Source of the DNA: Pseudomonas chlororaphis subsp. aurantiaca
GTDB lineage: Bacteria > Pseudomonadota > Gammaproteobacteria > Pseudomonadales > Pseudomonadaceae
Direction: 5' to 3'
Length of the DNA stretch: 64,000 bases
NCBI RefSeq assembly: GCF_013466605.1
Contig: NZ_CP059162.1
Coordinates: forward strand, 2,728,001-2,792,000
The notes under the pieces are model-generated. The model saw only the letters and a program-made list of their open reading frames with translations, did no database searches and was not told the DNA's origin. How positions within the stretch are numbered: the stretch's first letter is position 1; each line of letters opens with the position of its first letter. Of the stretch, positions 46,139 through 53,845 are shown piece by piece. The translations under genes and the position numbers were made by a program.

Positions 46139-46181
46139 ACTATAGTTGCTGCGCGTCGCCGTGGCTGTTGACGCACATCAA
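46139..46181 (-). promoter_or_regulatory. ANR-box promoter of the universal stress protein gene
   Basis: TTGACGCACATCAA at 46168-46181 matches the ANR/FNR consensus TTGAT-N4-ATCAA with one mismatch. On the minus strand the -10 TATAGT (46144-46139) lies 33 bp from its centre, the class II activator spacing. It is about 70 bp upstream of the start codon. Anaerobic induction by ANR is expected. Confidence 0.75.
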
Positions 46182-46325
46182 GCGCCGCGGCTGGTGGTCT
46201 GCGACGCGGCCGGTATAATCGGCGCCCTTCGCCGTGAACCCTTATGCCGTGAGCCCCATGTTATCTATCCCTGAAGTCGCCACCGTCCTGCCTTGCGAGC
46301 ACCTTCTCCAAAAGGACAAACGGCC

Positions 46326-46931
46326 ATGAACCTGCCGGAAATCCATGAGTTCCTCGGCTGCCGCACGCCGGATGCCTGGGTCCGAGCGGCCCTGGCGGAT
46401 CAGGAAACCCTGCTGATCGACCACAAGAACTGCGAATTCAAGGCGGCCAGCACGGCCCTGAGCCTGATCGCCAAGTACCACTCCCATGTCGACCTGATCA
46501 ACATGATGTCGCGCCTGGCCCGGGAAGAGCTGGTGCACCACGAACAGGTCATGCGCCTGATGAAGCGGCGCAAGATCGAACTGCGCCAGCTGTCGGCCGG
46601 GCGTTATGCCTCGGGCCTGCGCAAGGTGGTGCGCAGCCACGAACCGGTGAAGCTGGTGGATACCCTGGTGGTCGGCGCCTTTATCGAGGCCCGCAGCTGC
46701 GAGCGTTTCGAGGCGCTGGTGCCGCACCTGGACGAAGAACTGGGCAAGTTCTACTTCGGCCTGCTGAAAAGCGAGGCCCGGCACTTCCAGGGTTACCTGA
46801 AGCTGGCCTATCAGTACGGCGACGCCAAGGATATCGCCCAGGTGATCGAGAAGGTGCGCGCCGCCGAGCGCGAACTGATCGAGTCGCCGGACGTCGAGTT
46901 CCGTTTCCACAGCGGCGTGCCTGCTCTGTAA
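46326..46931 (+). CDS. miaE: tRNA-(ms2io6A37)-hydroxylase
   Basis: 201-residue MiaE, a non-haem diiron monooxygenase that hydroxylates the isopentenyl group of ms2i6A37 in tRNAs reading UNN codons. The four-helix-bundle core has the diiron ligands in the EEL(V)HHEQV segment (ARE ELVHHEQVM, about residue 70) and EARSCERFEAL (about 122) plus SEARHFQGYL (about 156). Start at MNLPEIHEF with AAAAGGACA upstream. A plus-strand -10 TATAAT lies at 46214-46219, so it is transcribed on its own, divergent from the stress protein gene. Followed by a clear terminator. Confidence 0.93.
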   Translation: MNLPEIHEFLGCRTPDAWVRAALADQETLLIDHKNCEFKAASTALSLIAKYHSHVDLINMMSRLAREELVHHEQVMRLMKRRKIELRQLSAGRYASGLRKVVRSHEPVKLVDTLVVGAFIEARSCERFEALVPHLDEELGKFYFGLLKSEARHFQGYLKLAYQYGDAKDIAQVIEKVRAAERELIESPDVEFRFHSGVPAL

Positions 46932-47003
46932 AGGATGAAAATCCTAGGTGTTGGAAACTGCGGGCAAATTGTAAAAAACTCTTAAAAGCATGAAACATCA
47001 CTG

Positions 47004-47029
47004 AAAACCGGCCATCTTGGCCGGTTTTT
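47004..47029 (+). terminator. Terminator after miaE
   Basis: AAAACCGGCC-ATCTT-GGCCGGTTTTT is a bidirectional-looking stem with a five-T run, about 70 bp after the miaE stop and just before the next promoter. Confidence 0.92.
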
Positions 47030-47107
47030 GCTGTCTGCCCTGGTCTCAGATTTATCCGATGCCGCCTATAATGCGCGCCCCAATTGTGCGCACTCAGACT
47101 GGTATTT

Positions 47108-47815
47108 ATGGATAACCCGGGTCTTGGCAAAGTATTGCTGGTGGAAGATGACGAGAAGCTCGCCGGGCTGATCGCGCACTTCCTGTCCCAACACGGTTTC
47201 GAGGTCCTGACGGTACATCGTGGCGATGTGGCGCTGGCGGCCTTTCTCGAGTTCCAGCCGAAAATCGTCGTCCTCGACCTGATGCTGCCGGGCCAGAGCG
47301 GCCTGCATGTGTGCCGGGAAATCCGCAACGTGGCGGACACGCCCATCGTCATTCTCACCGCCAAGGAAGACGACCTGGACCATATCCTGGGCCTGGAGTC
47401 CGGCGCCGACGACTATGTGATCAAGCCAATCAAGCCGCCGGTGCTGCTGGCCCGCCTGCGCGCCCTGCAACGGCGCCAGTTGCCGGAGCCGACGGTGCGC
47501 GGCGCGCTGGAATTCGGCCGCCTGACCCTCGACCGCAGTTGCCGCGAAGTGCGCCTGGCCGGCGAGTCGATCGAGCTGACCACCATGGAGTTCGAGCTGC
47601 TGTGGCTGCTGGCCAGTTCGGCGGGCAAGATCCTCTCCCGCGACGACATCCTCAACCGCATGCGCGGCATCGCCTTCGACGGCCTCAACCGCAGCGTCGA
47701 TGTCTACATCAGCAAGCTGCGCGGCAAACTCCAGGACAACCCCCGCGAGCCGGTGTGCATCAAGACCATCTGGGGCAAGGGCTATCTGTTCAATCCGTTC
47801 GCGTGGGAGCTCTAG
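47108..47815 (+). CDS. OmpR-type response regulator (RstA/ParR-like)
   Basis: 235-residue response regulator. The receiver has acidic residues (VEDDEK, 12-17), phosphoacceptor Asp57 (VVLDLMLPGQSG), and the Thr and Lys (ILTAKEDD; VIKPIKPP) positions. A winged-helix DNA-binding domain fills about residues 140-230 (SIELTTMEFELLWLL; GIAFDGLNRSVDVYISKLR). Start at MDNPGLGKVLL; -10 TATAAT at 47067-47072. It is translated with the histidine kinase whose ATG directly follows its stop. The nearby MipA gene suggests ParR of P. aeruginosa as orthologue; RstA is the other option. Confidence 0.9.
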   Translation: MDNPGLGKVLLVEDDEKLAGLIAHFLSQHGFEVLTVHRGDVALAAFLEFQPKIVVLDLMLPGQSGLHVCREIRNVADTPIVILTAKEDDLDHILGLESGADDYVIKPIKPPVLLARLRALQRRQLPEPTVRGALEFGRLTLDRSCREVRLAGESIELTTMEFELLWLLASSAGKILSRDDILNRMRGIAFDGLNRSVDVYISKLRGKLQDNPREPVCIKTIWGKGYLFNPFAWEL

Positions 47816-49099
47816 ATGCTGCGGCTGTTCCTGGGGTTGTACATTGTTCTGGCCATAGGTTTTGCCGGGGCGATCACCGCGGTCGATCACATCTTCACGG
47901 CCATCCTCGAAGACCCGCTGGAAGCCTATAACCGCGATGCGGTGCGTGGGCCGGCCTATAGCCTGGTGGAACAGTTGCGGCCGTTCGATAGCGCCGAGCG
48001 CGAACGGCAATTGCAGGCGTTGCAGCCGCACTACGGCTTGCAGTTGCGCCTGGTGAACGCCGATGCGCTGGGCCTGAGTGCCCGGGAACAGGCCTTGCTG
48101 GCATCCAACCAGTTGGTGGTGCGGCAAGCGTTCACCGAGTTTATCGCCAGCATCGACCAAGGCCGGCAATTGCTCAGCATCAAGTTGCCGGAAGAGCCCT
48201 CGCTGACCCGCTTCTACACCACCGCCGCCTATTTTCTCCTCGCTACGCTGGTGGGCATTGTCCTGTATTTCTGGGTGCGCCCGCACTGGCGCGATCTGGA
48301 GCAACTGCGGCTGGCGGCCGAACGATTCGGCGACAACGACCTGAGTACGCGCCTGCACCTGTCGCGGCGCTCGAACATTCGCGAGCTGGCCGAGCACTTC
48401 AACCGCATGGCCAGCCGCATCGAAGGCCTGATCGCCAATCAGCGCGAGCTGACCAACGCGGTGTCCCATGAGCTGCGCACGCCCATCGCCCGCCTGTCGT
48501 TCGAGCTCGACCAGCTCAAGCAGTCCGATCCGAAACACAACCGCGAGCTGATCGCCGACATGTACGCCGACCTTGGCGAGCTGGAGGAAATGGTCTCCGA
48601 ACTACTGACCTATGCCAGCCTGGAACACGGCGCCACGGTGATCAACCGCGAGACTATCCAGGCCCACAGCTGGCTCGACAGCGTGGTCGGCAGTGTCGCC
48701 CTGGAGGCGGAAGCGGCGGGGGTGCAGATCCTGATCCGCGCCTGCGAGGTCGAGTGCATCAGTATCGAGCCGCGGTTCATGGCGCGGGCGGTGATCAACC
48801 TGCTGCGTAATGCCATTCGCTACGCCGAGCGGCGCGTCGAGGTGTCCCTGGTGCGGGTCGGGCAGGGTTATGAAGTCCAGGTCAACGACGACGGCCCGGG
48901 CGTGCCGGTGGAAGGACGCAAGAAAATCTTCGAGCCGTTCTCCCGGCTCGACGCCAGCCGCGACCGCCGCACCGGCGGTTTCGGCCTCGGCCTGGCGCTG
49001 GTACGGCGGGTGTCGCAGTCCCACGGCGGCCAGGTCGAGGTGACGGATTCGCAGTGGGGCGGCGCGTCGTTTCGCATGACCTGGGCTCAGGTCGAGTAA
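47816..49099 (+). CDS. Sensor histidine kinase (ParS/RstB-like)
   Basis: 427-residue membrane kinase. Two transmembrane segments (about residues 2-22 and 134-152) enclose a short periplasmic sensor of about 110 residues. A HAMP linker (about 155-205) follows, with His218 in the H-box SHELRTP. The catalytic domain has N (INLLRNAIRY), G1 (VNDDGPGVP) and G2 (GGFGLGLALV) boxes. ATG follows the regulator's stop with no gap (TAGATG). By synteny with the MipA gene it may be ParS, which detects cationic peptides such as polymyxins. RstB is the alternative. Confidence 0.9.
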   Translation: MLRLFLGLYIVLAIGFAGAITAVDHIFTAILEDPLEAYNRDAVRGPAYSLVEQLRPFDSAERERQLQALQPHYGLQLRLVNADALGLSAREQALLASNQLVVRQAFTEFIASIDQGRQLLSIKLPEEPSLTRFYTTAAYFLLATLVGIVLYFWVRPHWRDLEQLRLAAERFGDNDLSTRLHLSRRSNIRELAEHFNRMASRIEGLIANQRELTNAVSHELRTPIARLSFELDQLKQSDPKHNRELIADMYADLGELEEMVSELLTYASLEHGATVINRETIQAHSWLDSVVGSVALEAEAAGVQILIRACEVECISIEPRFMARAVINLLRNAIRYAERRVEVSLVRVGQGYEVQVNDDGPGVPVEGRKKIFEPFSRLDASRDRRTGGFGLGLALVRRVSQSHGGQVEVTDSQWGGASFRMTWAQVE

Positions 49100-49150
49100 C
49101 TCAGGCACCTCGGCGCGTGCCCGCGATAGCGTCAGGACGACCAACACCGC

Positions 49151-49966
49151 TTAAAAGTTGTACTCCAGCGTGGTCGCCAACGACGTCTGCAGCCGCCGCT
49201 CGACAATCGGGCTGTCCGCCGCTTCCCGGCCCAGGTACTGCAGCGCCAGCACCGTCGATACGTTCATCTGTTCACTGACCGGCACTGTCCAGGTCAGGTC
49301 GCCGCCACGGCTGAGAAAACCACCCTTGGGACGATAGGTGCCGAAGCGGGTCCTGCCAGCCTGGGCCGCGCTGACGCCATACCAGGTGCGCAGGTAGTCT
49401 CCATCGCCGAACTGGCTGTTGAGGCTGCCCTCGAGGCGGCCGTAGCGGCCTTCATACAGCGTGCTGCCAATGCTCAGTTGCAGGTGGTTGTAGGCCGAGC
49501 CGGTGTCCGGGTCGTCATTTTTCTTCAGCGCGTGCTGCAGCGTGGCCCCGAGCTCCACGGCGCCCAGGGTGTAGCCCAGGTGGGCGCCGAACTGCGCGCG
49601 GGACTTGATCGAGCCCATGTCGGCCAGATGGTCCGAGCCCTTGTAGCCGCTCTTGCGATCCTTGCGTGCCGCGCTGGGGCCGACCCAGGTACTGAACGCC
49701 AGGTCGCCCCATTCATTGCCCCAGCCAAGGCCCTGTTCGGTATTGAGGAACACCCCGTAGGGGCTGACGATTGCGCCGCCCAGGATCGGCGCGACGCTGC
49801 GTTCGTCGCTGCCGCTGTAGCGCGGCAGGCTGGCGGCGCCGGCTTGCAGTTGGTACTGCCAGTCCGCGGCGTAGAGCGGGCCGCTGGACGTCAGCAGGCA
49901 CAGCGAAGCCAGAGGCAGCGCAGCAAGGGACAGGCACAAGGTTTTCGGACGGATCGAGGTCTTCAT
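49151..49966 (-). CDS. MipA/OmpV-family outer-membrane protein
   Basis: 271-residue MipA/OmpV family barrel. Signal peptide of about 33 residues (SLAALPLASLCLLTSSGPLYAADW), then barrel strands with GSDERSVAPILGGAIVSPYG near residue 55 and a C-terminal Phe (TTLEYNF). In P. aeruginosa MipA helps sense polymyxins for the ParRS system, and here the gene is convergent with a ParRS-like pair, 51 bp apart. It is preceded on the same strand by a small lipoprotein-like gene (6 bp gap), so the two are an operon. Confidence 0.88.
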   Translation of the reverse strand: MKTSIRPKTLCLSLAALPLASLCLLTSSGPLYAADWQYQLQAGAASLPRYSGSDERSVAPILGGAIVSPYGVFLNTEQGLGWGNEWGDLAFSTWVGPSAARKDRKSGYKGSDHLADMGSIKSRAQFGAHLGYTLGAVELGATLQHALKKNDDPDTGSAYNHLQLSIGSTLYEGRYGRLEGSLNSQFGDGDYLRTWYGVSAAQAGRTRFGTYRPKGGFLSRGGDLTWTVPVSEQMNVSTVLALQYLGREAADSPIVERRLQTSLATTLEYNF

Positions 49967-49972
49967 CGGCGG

Positions 49973-50224
49973 CTAGAAACTCAGCAGGGTGTGGGAATGG
50001 TCGTTGGGAGTGGAATAGGAGCTGCCCAGGCCATCGCGCGCTCGCTTGGCAGCCTTGCTCGCCGGGGCGACAGGGGCCGGTTCGGCGCGCAGGGCGGTCT
50101 CGGGTGGCGTGGCGATTTCAGGCGGCGGTTCGACGCTGGGCGTCGGGGCCGTGGGCGGCGTGCCCTGGCAGCTGAGGCCACCGAGCAGCACACCGATGAA
50201 GAGCGTGAAGAACCGACCGTACAT
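49973..50224 (-). CDS. Small proline-rich secreted/lipoprotein-like protein
   Basis: 83-residue protein. A hydrophobic N-terminus (FFTLFIGVLLGGLSCQG) ends in a lipobox-like GLSC, then a Pro/Ala-rich linker (TPPTAPTPSVEPPPEIATPP) and a basic region (SKAAKRARDGLGSS). Function not recognised; it is upstream of and near the mipA gene (6 bp) and so likely cotranscribed with it. It may be the partner lipoprotein of MipA (called MipB in recent P. aeruginosa work), but similarity cannot be checked here. Confidence 0.55.
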   Translation of the reverse strand: MYGRFFTLFIGVLLGGLSCQGTPPTAPTPSVEPPPEIATPPETALRAEPAPVAPASKAAKRARDGLGSSYSTPNDHSHTLLSF

Positions 50225-50328
50225 GACGCACCCGTGGGGAAATGGATGCGTTCATGCTAGGGATGCGGGTGCGGGCAATCTTTGGCAGCTTTGTCGGAAA
50301 ACTGTCAAAGACTGTGAATGCCCGGCGC

Positions 50329-50814
50329 TTAGCGTTCCAGGTCCAGGCGCTCATGCCACTGAGCGATGGATTCCTCGGGGTAGTGGGCGAATTGCAGGTC
50401 GTGGGGATGCCAGTCGATTTCCACCCAGGGCGCCCTGGAGTCGAGCATCAGGTGGGTATGTTCCGGCGGTATTGGCAACGGCGTGTCGATGGCCGAGGCG
50501 AAGGGATGGATCAGCTCCGGCCATTGCGGGCTGAACAGCCACAACCCGGAGCCGCAGCGGGCGCAGAAATGCCGTTCTGCGCTGCTGCGCCGGGCGCGTT
50601 TGCCGGGTTCCCTGAGCAGCGCGTGGTAGATCGTGATGTGCTGGCGGCCGCGGACTTTCAGGCTGGCGGCATCGCCGCCGAGGTTGATCGCATACCCACC
50701 GCCGCCCTGGGTCTTGCGGCAGATCGAGCAGTAGCAACGTTGATAAGGGTAGGGATGGGCGCTGTTCAGGCTGAAGTGGACAGCGCCGCAATGGCAGGAA
50801 CCTTCGAGTTGCAT
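50329..50814 (-). CDS. GFA-family (CENP-V/glutathione-dependent formaldehyde-activating enzyme) protein
   Basis: 161-residue GFA-fold protein with zinc-binding cysteines: GSCHCGAV (residues 6-13), CYCSICRKTQG (27-37) and FCARCGSGLW (about 83-92). These are the two zinc sites of the family. The fold does not prove formaldehyde activation; most members are of unknown function. Monocistronic, divergent from the zinc-ribbon gene. Confidence 0.88.
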   Translation of the reverse strand: MQLEGSCHCGAVHFSLNSAHPYPYQRCYCSICRKTQGGGGYAINLGGDAASLKVRGRQHITIYHALLREPGKRARRSSAERHFCARCGSGLWLFSPQWPELIHPFASAIDTPLPIPPEHTHLMLDSRAPWVEIDWHPHDLQFAHYPEESIAQWHERLDLER

Positions 50815-50960
50815 GACGACCTCCGACGATCCATGGGCTATGACCGTCAGCCTAGTCGTTGTCGGCTGGAGCGTTCGCCATGGGCATTGGTCGCGCCGAG
50901 TTGACCCTGTAGCTGCTTCAGGCTTTTTACTGTCGACTCCCTATATCAGGAGTGATCGAC

Positions 50961-51251
50961 ATGAGCTTTTTCGAACGTTTGCTGGGCGGTCATCGGGGCC
51001 GTGGGCATGGCGGTTATCAGGGTGGGCATCACGGTGATGGGCATGGCAGCGGGCATGGCCGGCGCGCAGGTGGCGCAGCGCCGGCAGCGGGCGGCCCGCT
51101 GTGTCCGGACTGCGGGGCGAACAACGTGGCCAGGGCGCGTTTTTGCCAGCAATGCGGGACTTCGCTGCAACCCGCCGCGTGCCGCCAGTGCGGCAGCACG
51201 CTGGCCTCCGGCGCGCGGTTTTGCGCGCAGTGTGGCGGGGCGGCGGGCTGA
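50961..51251 (+). CDS. Small double zinc-ribbon protein
   Basis: 96-residue protein. A Gly/His-rich N-terminal segment (GGHRGRGHGGYQGGHHGDG, about residues 8-26) precedes two zinc ribbons: CPDCGANN...CQQCG (about 49-66) and CRQCGST...CAQCG (about 74-92), the DZR pattern. Start at MSFFERLLGG with AGGAGTGATC upstream. A role in nucleic-acid or protein binding is possible; the His-rich tract might bind metals. The gene is convergent with the GNAT gene. Confidence 0.75.
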   Translation: MSFFERLLGGHRGRGHGGYQGGHHGDGHGSGHGRRAGGAAPAAGGPLCPDCGANNVARARFCQQCGTSLQPAACRQCGSTLASGARFCAQCGGAAG

Positions 51252-51257
51252 GGCCGG

Positions 51258-51824
51258 TTACAGCGTCAGGTGGTAGCGGACCTGGGTCGCATCGTCCGGA
51301 TCGATGGCGCGACTGAAGCCCAGGGTCGCCGCCAGCTCGCGCATACGGTGATTGGCCGGGCAATCCAGGGAGTACATCTGCTTGAAGCCCTGGTCCTTGG
51401 CCCGGGCGATCAAATGGCGCATGAGCAAGGCGTCCAGGCCCTGGTGCTGCCACTCGTCAGCCACGGTGACGGCGAATTCGCAGGTGTCCGCGTCCGCGCC
51501 GATCGTGGCGTAGCGGCTGATGCCGATTTCCCGCAGCGAGCCGTTGTCGTGGACCAGCGCCACGTAAGCCGCGCGCTCGCAGCCATCGACGTCCATCAGC
51601 TGGCTGAGCAGGGCCTCGCCGACTTCCTTGACTTCCCCGAGGAACCGGTGGTGCCGGGTGGTCGGCGAGAGGTTCTCGATAAAGGCCTTTTCGCGGTCGC
51701 GGTCTTCGGCGCGCAACGGGCGGATCAGCACCGGGCTGCCGTCGTTGAGGGCGTCTATCCAGTGTTCGCCCTTCTGCTGAGCGAAGGCGGCCAGGGCTGG
51801 CGTGTGGATGGCGGTGCTGGTCAT
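51258..51824 (-). CDS. GNAT-family N-acetyltransferase
   Basis: 188-residue GNAT acetyltransferase with an N-terminal extension of about 25 residues. The acetyl-CoA loop appears as EFAVTVADEWQHQGLDALLMRHLIARAKDQG (about 117-147), where the usual R/Q-x-x-G-x-G/A is WQHQGLDA. Closest in style to the Pat/YfiQ-like or ribosomal-protein-type small GNATs found in stress regions. Start at MTSTAIHTPA with GGAGACTTG upstream; a TTG two codons earlier is in frame. Confidence 0.85.
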   Translation of the reverse strand: MTSTAIHTPALAAFAQQKGEHWIDALNDGSPVLIRPLRAEDRDREKAFIENLSPTTRHHRFLGEVKEVGEALLSQLMDVDGCERAAYVALVHDNGSLREIGISRYATIGADADTCEFAVTVADEWQHQGLDALLMRHLIARAKDQGFKQMYSLDCPANHRMRELAATLGFSRAIDPDDATQVRYHLTL

Positions 51825-51957
51825 GGGCAAGTCTCCGTGAAGGTGCAGAGGATTGCCTGAACATTCACATCTGTCAGGCGCCGGGCCCTTGATTCAGGTC
51901 AACGGGCGGCGGTGTCGCGGAGGGTTTTGCGCCAGGAGGCAGATTGGCCGCGAACCA

Positions 51958-52845
51958 TCAGGCCTTGGGCATCAAGGTGGCGATCAGCGCCCGCACGGTG
52001 CCGGGCAGGGCCTCCAGTTCGCGGACGATGATGCTGCGTTCGCGCACCGCCCAGGCCTCGTCGAGTTTCACCGTCACCAGCTGCATGGTGTGGCTGTGCC
52101 GGATGGCGGCCGACTCGGGAATGATGCCGATACCGACGCCGGCCTCGACCATGCGGCACACCGCTTCGAAGCTCGACACCTGGATCCGCAGCGACAGTTG
52201 CTTGCCGGTGCGCTCCACGTGTTCGCGCAAAAAACTCAGCAAGGTGCTGCCTTCGTGCAGGCCGATGTGCTGGTAGGCCAGGGTCTGCTCCAGGGTCACC
52301 GCCCGCTGCGTCGCCAGCGGGTGGTCGACCGGCAGGATCAGCACCAGGTGGTCGGTGCTGAAGTGCAGGACCTGCAGGCCGCTGGCTTCCACCGGGCCGG
52401 CGATGATGCCCATGTCGGCGGTGCCGTCGAGCACGCCACGCACGATGTCCCGGGACAGGCGCTCCTGCAGGTCCACCGTGACCCCCGGGCGTTTCGACAG
52501 AAAGCCGGCGAGGATCTCCGGCAGGAATTCGGTCACCGCCGTGGTGTTGGCGAAGATGCGCATATGCCCGGTGGAATCGCCGCCGTATTGGGTGAACTCG
52601 CTTTTCAAGTAGTCCACCTGGCGCATGATCAGCCGCGCATGCTGTAACAGGCGCTCGCCCGCCGGGGTGACTTCGACGCCGCGACTGTCGCGGTACAGCA
52701 GGCGGGTCTCGAGCTGGCTTTCCAGGGCCTTGATCCGCGCGCTGGCCGCCGCCGGCGACAGAAAGGCGCGCTTGGCGCCCTGGGTCAGGCTTGGCGATTC
52801 GGCGATATGGATAAACAGGCGCAGGTCGGCCAGATCGAAATGCAT
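51958..52845 (-). CDS. LysR-family regulator of the itaconate operon (RipR-like)
   Basis: 295-residue LysR-type regulator with N-terminal HTH (LRLFIHIAESPSLTQGAKRAFLSPAAASARIKALE, residues 8-42) and a substrate-binding C-terminal domain. It is divergent from ich, 136 bp away, in the place of PA0877 (RipR) of P. aeruginosa, as I remember it, so it should activate the itaconate genes. Start at MHFDLADLRL with CAGGAGCCGC upstream; the frame extending to 53406 overlaps ich and is not coding. Confidence 0.9.
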   Translation of the reverse strand: MHFDLADLRLFIHIAESPSLTQGAKRAFLSPAAASARIKALESQLETRLLYRDSRGVEVTPAGERLLQHARLIMRQVDYLKSEFTQYGGDSTGHMRIFANTTAVTEFLPEILAGFLSKRPGVTVDLQERLSRDIVRGVLDGTADMGIIAGPVEASGLQVLHFSTDHLVLILPVDHPLATQRAVTLEQTLAYQHIGLHEGSTLLSFLREHVERTGKQLSLRIQVSSFEAVCRMVEAGVGIGIIPESAAIRHSHTMQLVTVKLDEAWAVRERSIIVRELEALPGTVRALIATLMPKA

Positions 52846-52887
52846 GGGCGGCTCCTGGGGGGGATGAGGGGTAAAGCGGCGTTCAGC

Positions 52888-52931
52888 ATAACCGAACGCC
52901 GGTTTATTGAAATGCAAATTCTCAGAACGCA
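52888..52931. promoter_or_regulatory. Control region between the LysR gene and ich
   Basis: AACCG-aacgc-CGGTT (52890-52904) is an inverted repeat typical of a LysR binding site. Beyond it AAATTCTCAGAACGCA (52916-52931) matches 14 of 16 bases of a motif at 58750-58765 upstream of the TRAP genes, and both copies are about 50 bp before the start codon. Confidence 0.6.
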
Positions 52932-52981
52932 CAGCGGCTTGCATGATCGGGCTCACCACCACTGCAACAGGATCCGACCCG

Positions 52982-53824
52982 ATGAGCGTGACCGACCCCA
53001 GCGCCTGGATAGGCCGAAGCCAGCAAGCCCGAGACCTGCTCAGCGACAACCTGCTCAAGCGCATCGCCGCGACCTTTGGCGAACCCGTGCCGGCCCATGG
53101 CGAGGCCTTGCCGCCGCTGTGGCAATGGTGCTTTTTCCAGGAGCCGCTGGCCGAAAGCGCCCTGGGCGGCGACGGCCATCCGGCCCGTGGCGGCTTCCTG
53201 CCGCCGGCGGCCAATCGCAACCGCATGTGGGCCGGTGGCCGGCTGGAGTTCCTCGAGCCGTTGCGCGCCGGTTTCGCCGCGGACTGTGTGTCGACCATCA
53301 GCCATGTCGAGGAAAAGACCGGGCGCACCGGCGCGCTGCTGTTCGTCACGGTGCGCCATGAGTATTCCCAGGACGGGCGCCTGGCGATTCGCGAAGAGCA
53401 GGACATCGTCTACCGTGAGCCGACCCCGCCCAAGCAAGCCAGCGGCGAGCCACTGATCCAGGGCGACTGGCGCGAACCCGTCGAACCCAGCCCGACCTTG
53501 TTGTTCCGCTACAGCGCCGTGACCTTCAACGGCCATCGCATCCACTACGACTTTCCCTACGTCACCGAGACCGAAGGTTATCCGGGGCTGGTGGTGCACG
53601 GCCCGTTGATCGCCACCCTCAGCCTGCGGGCGTTCTGCCGTGCCCATCCCGGAGCCAGGTTGCGGCGCTTCGCCTATCGCGGCCTGCGGCCGTTGATTGC
53701 GCCGCAGCCGTTCGAGGTCGGCGGGCGCATCGTCCGCCCCGGCGTTGCCGAACTCTGGGCCGGCAACGACGCCGGCCTGGCCCAGCGCGGCGAAGTGCTG
53801 TTCGACCCGATCCCACAACAATAG
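52982..53824 (+). CDS. ich: Itaconyl-CoA hydratase (MaoC-like)
   Basis: 280-residue MaoC/mesaconyl-C4-CoA hydratase-type protein. The hydratase motif is near the C-terminal third (FRYSAVTFNGHRIHYDFPYV; YPGLVVHGPLIATLSLR), the same arrangement as the fungal HTD2-like hydratases. Hydrates itaconyl-CoA to citramalyl-CoA. The order LysR-ich-acyl-CoA dehydrogenase-MmgE/PrpD-ict-ccl follows PA0877-PA0883 of PAO1 as I remember it, without the small gene PA0880. Start at MSVTDPSAW; the open frame upstream to 52907 is not used. Confidence 0.88.
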   Translation: MSVTDPSAWIGRSQQARDLLSDNLLKRIAATFGEPVPAHGEALPPLWQWCFFQEPLAESALGGDGHPARGGFLPPAANRNRMWAGGRLEFLEPLRAGFAADCVSTISHVEEKTGRTGALLFVTVRHEYSQDGRLAIREEQDIVYREPTPPKQASGEPLIQGDWREPVEPSPTLLFRYSAVTFNGHRIHYDFPYVTETEGYPGLVVHGPLIATLSLRAFCRAHPGARLRRFAYRGLRPLIAPQPFEVGGRIVRPGVAELWAGNDAGLAQRGEVLFDPIPQQ

Positions 53825-53845
53825 CCACAGGCGGAGAGCCGTTCG

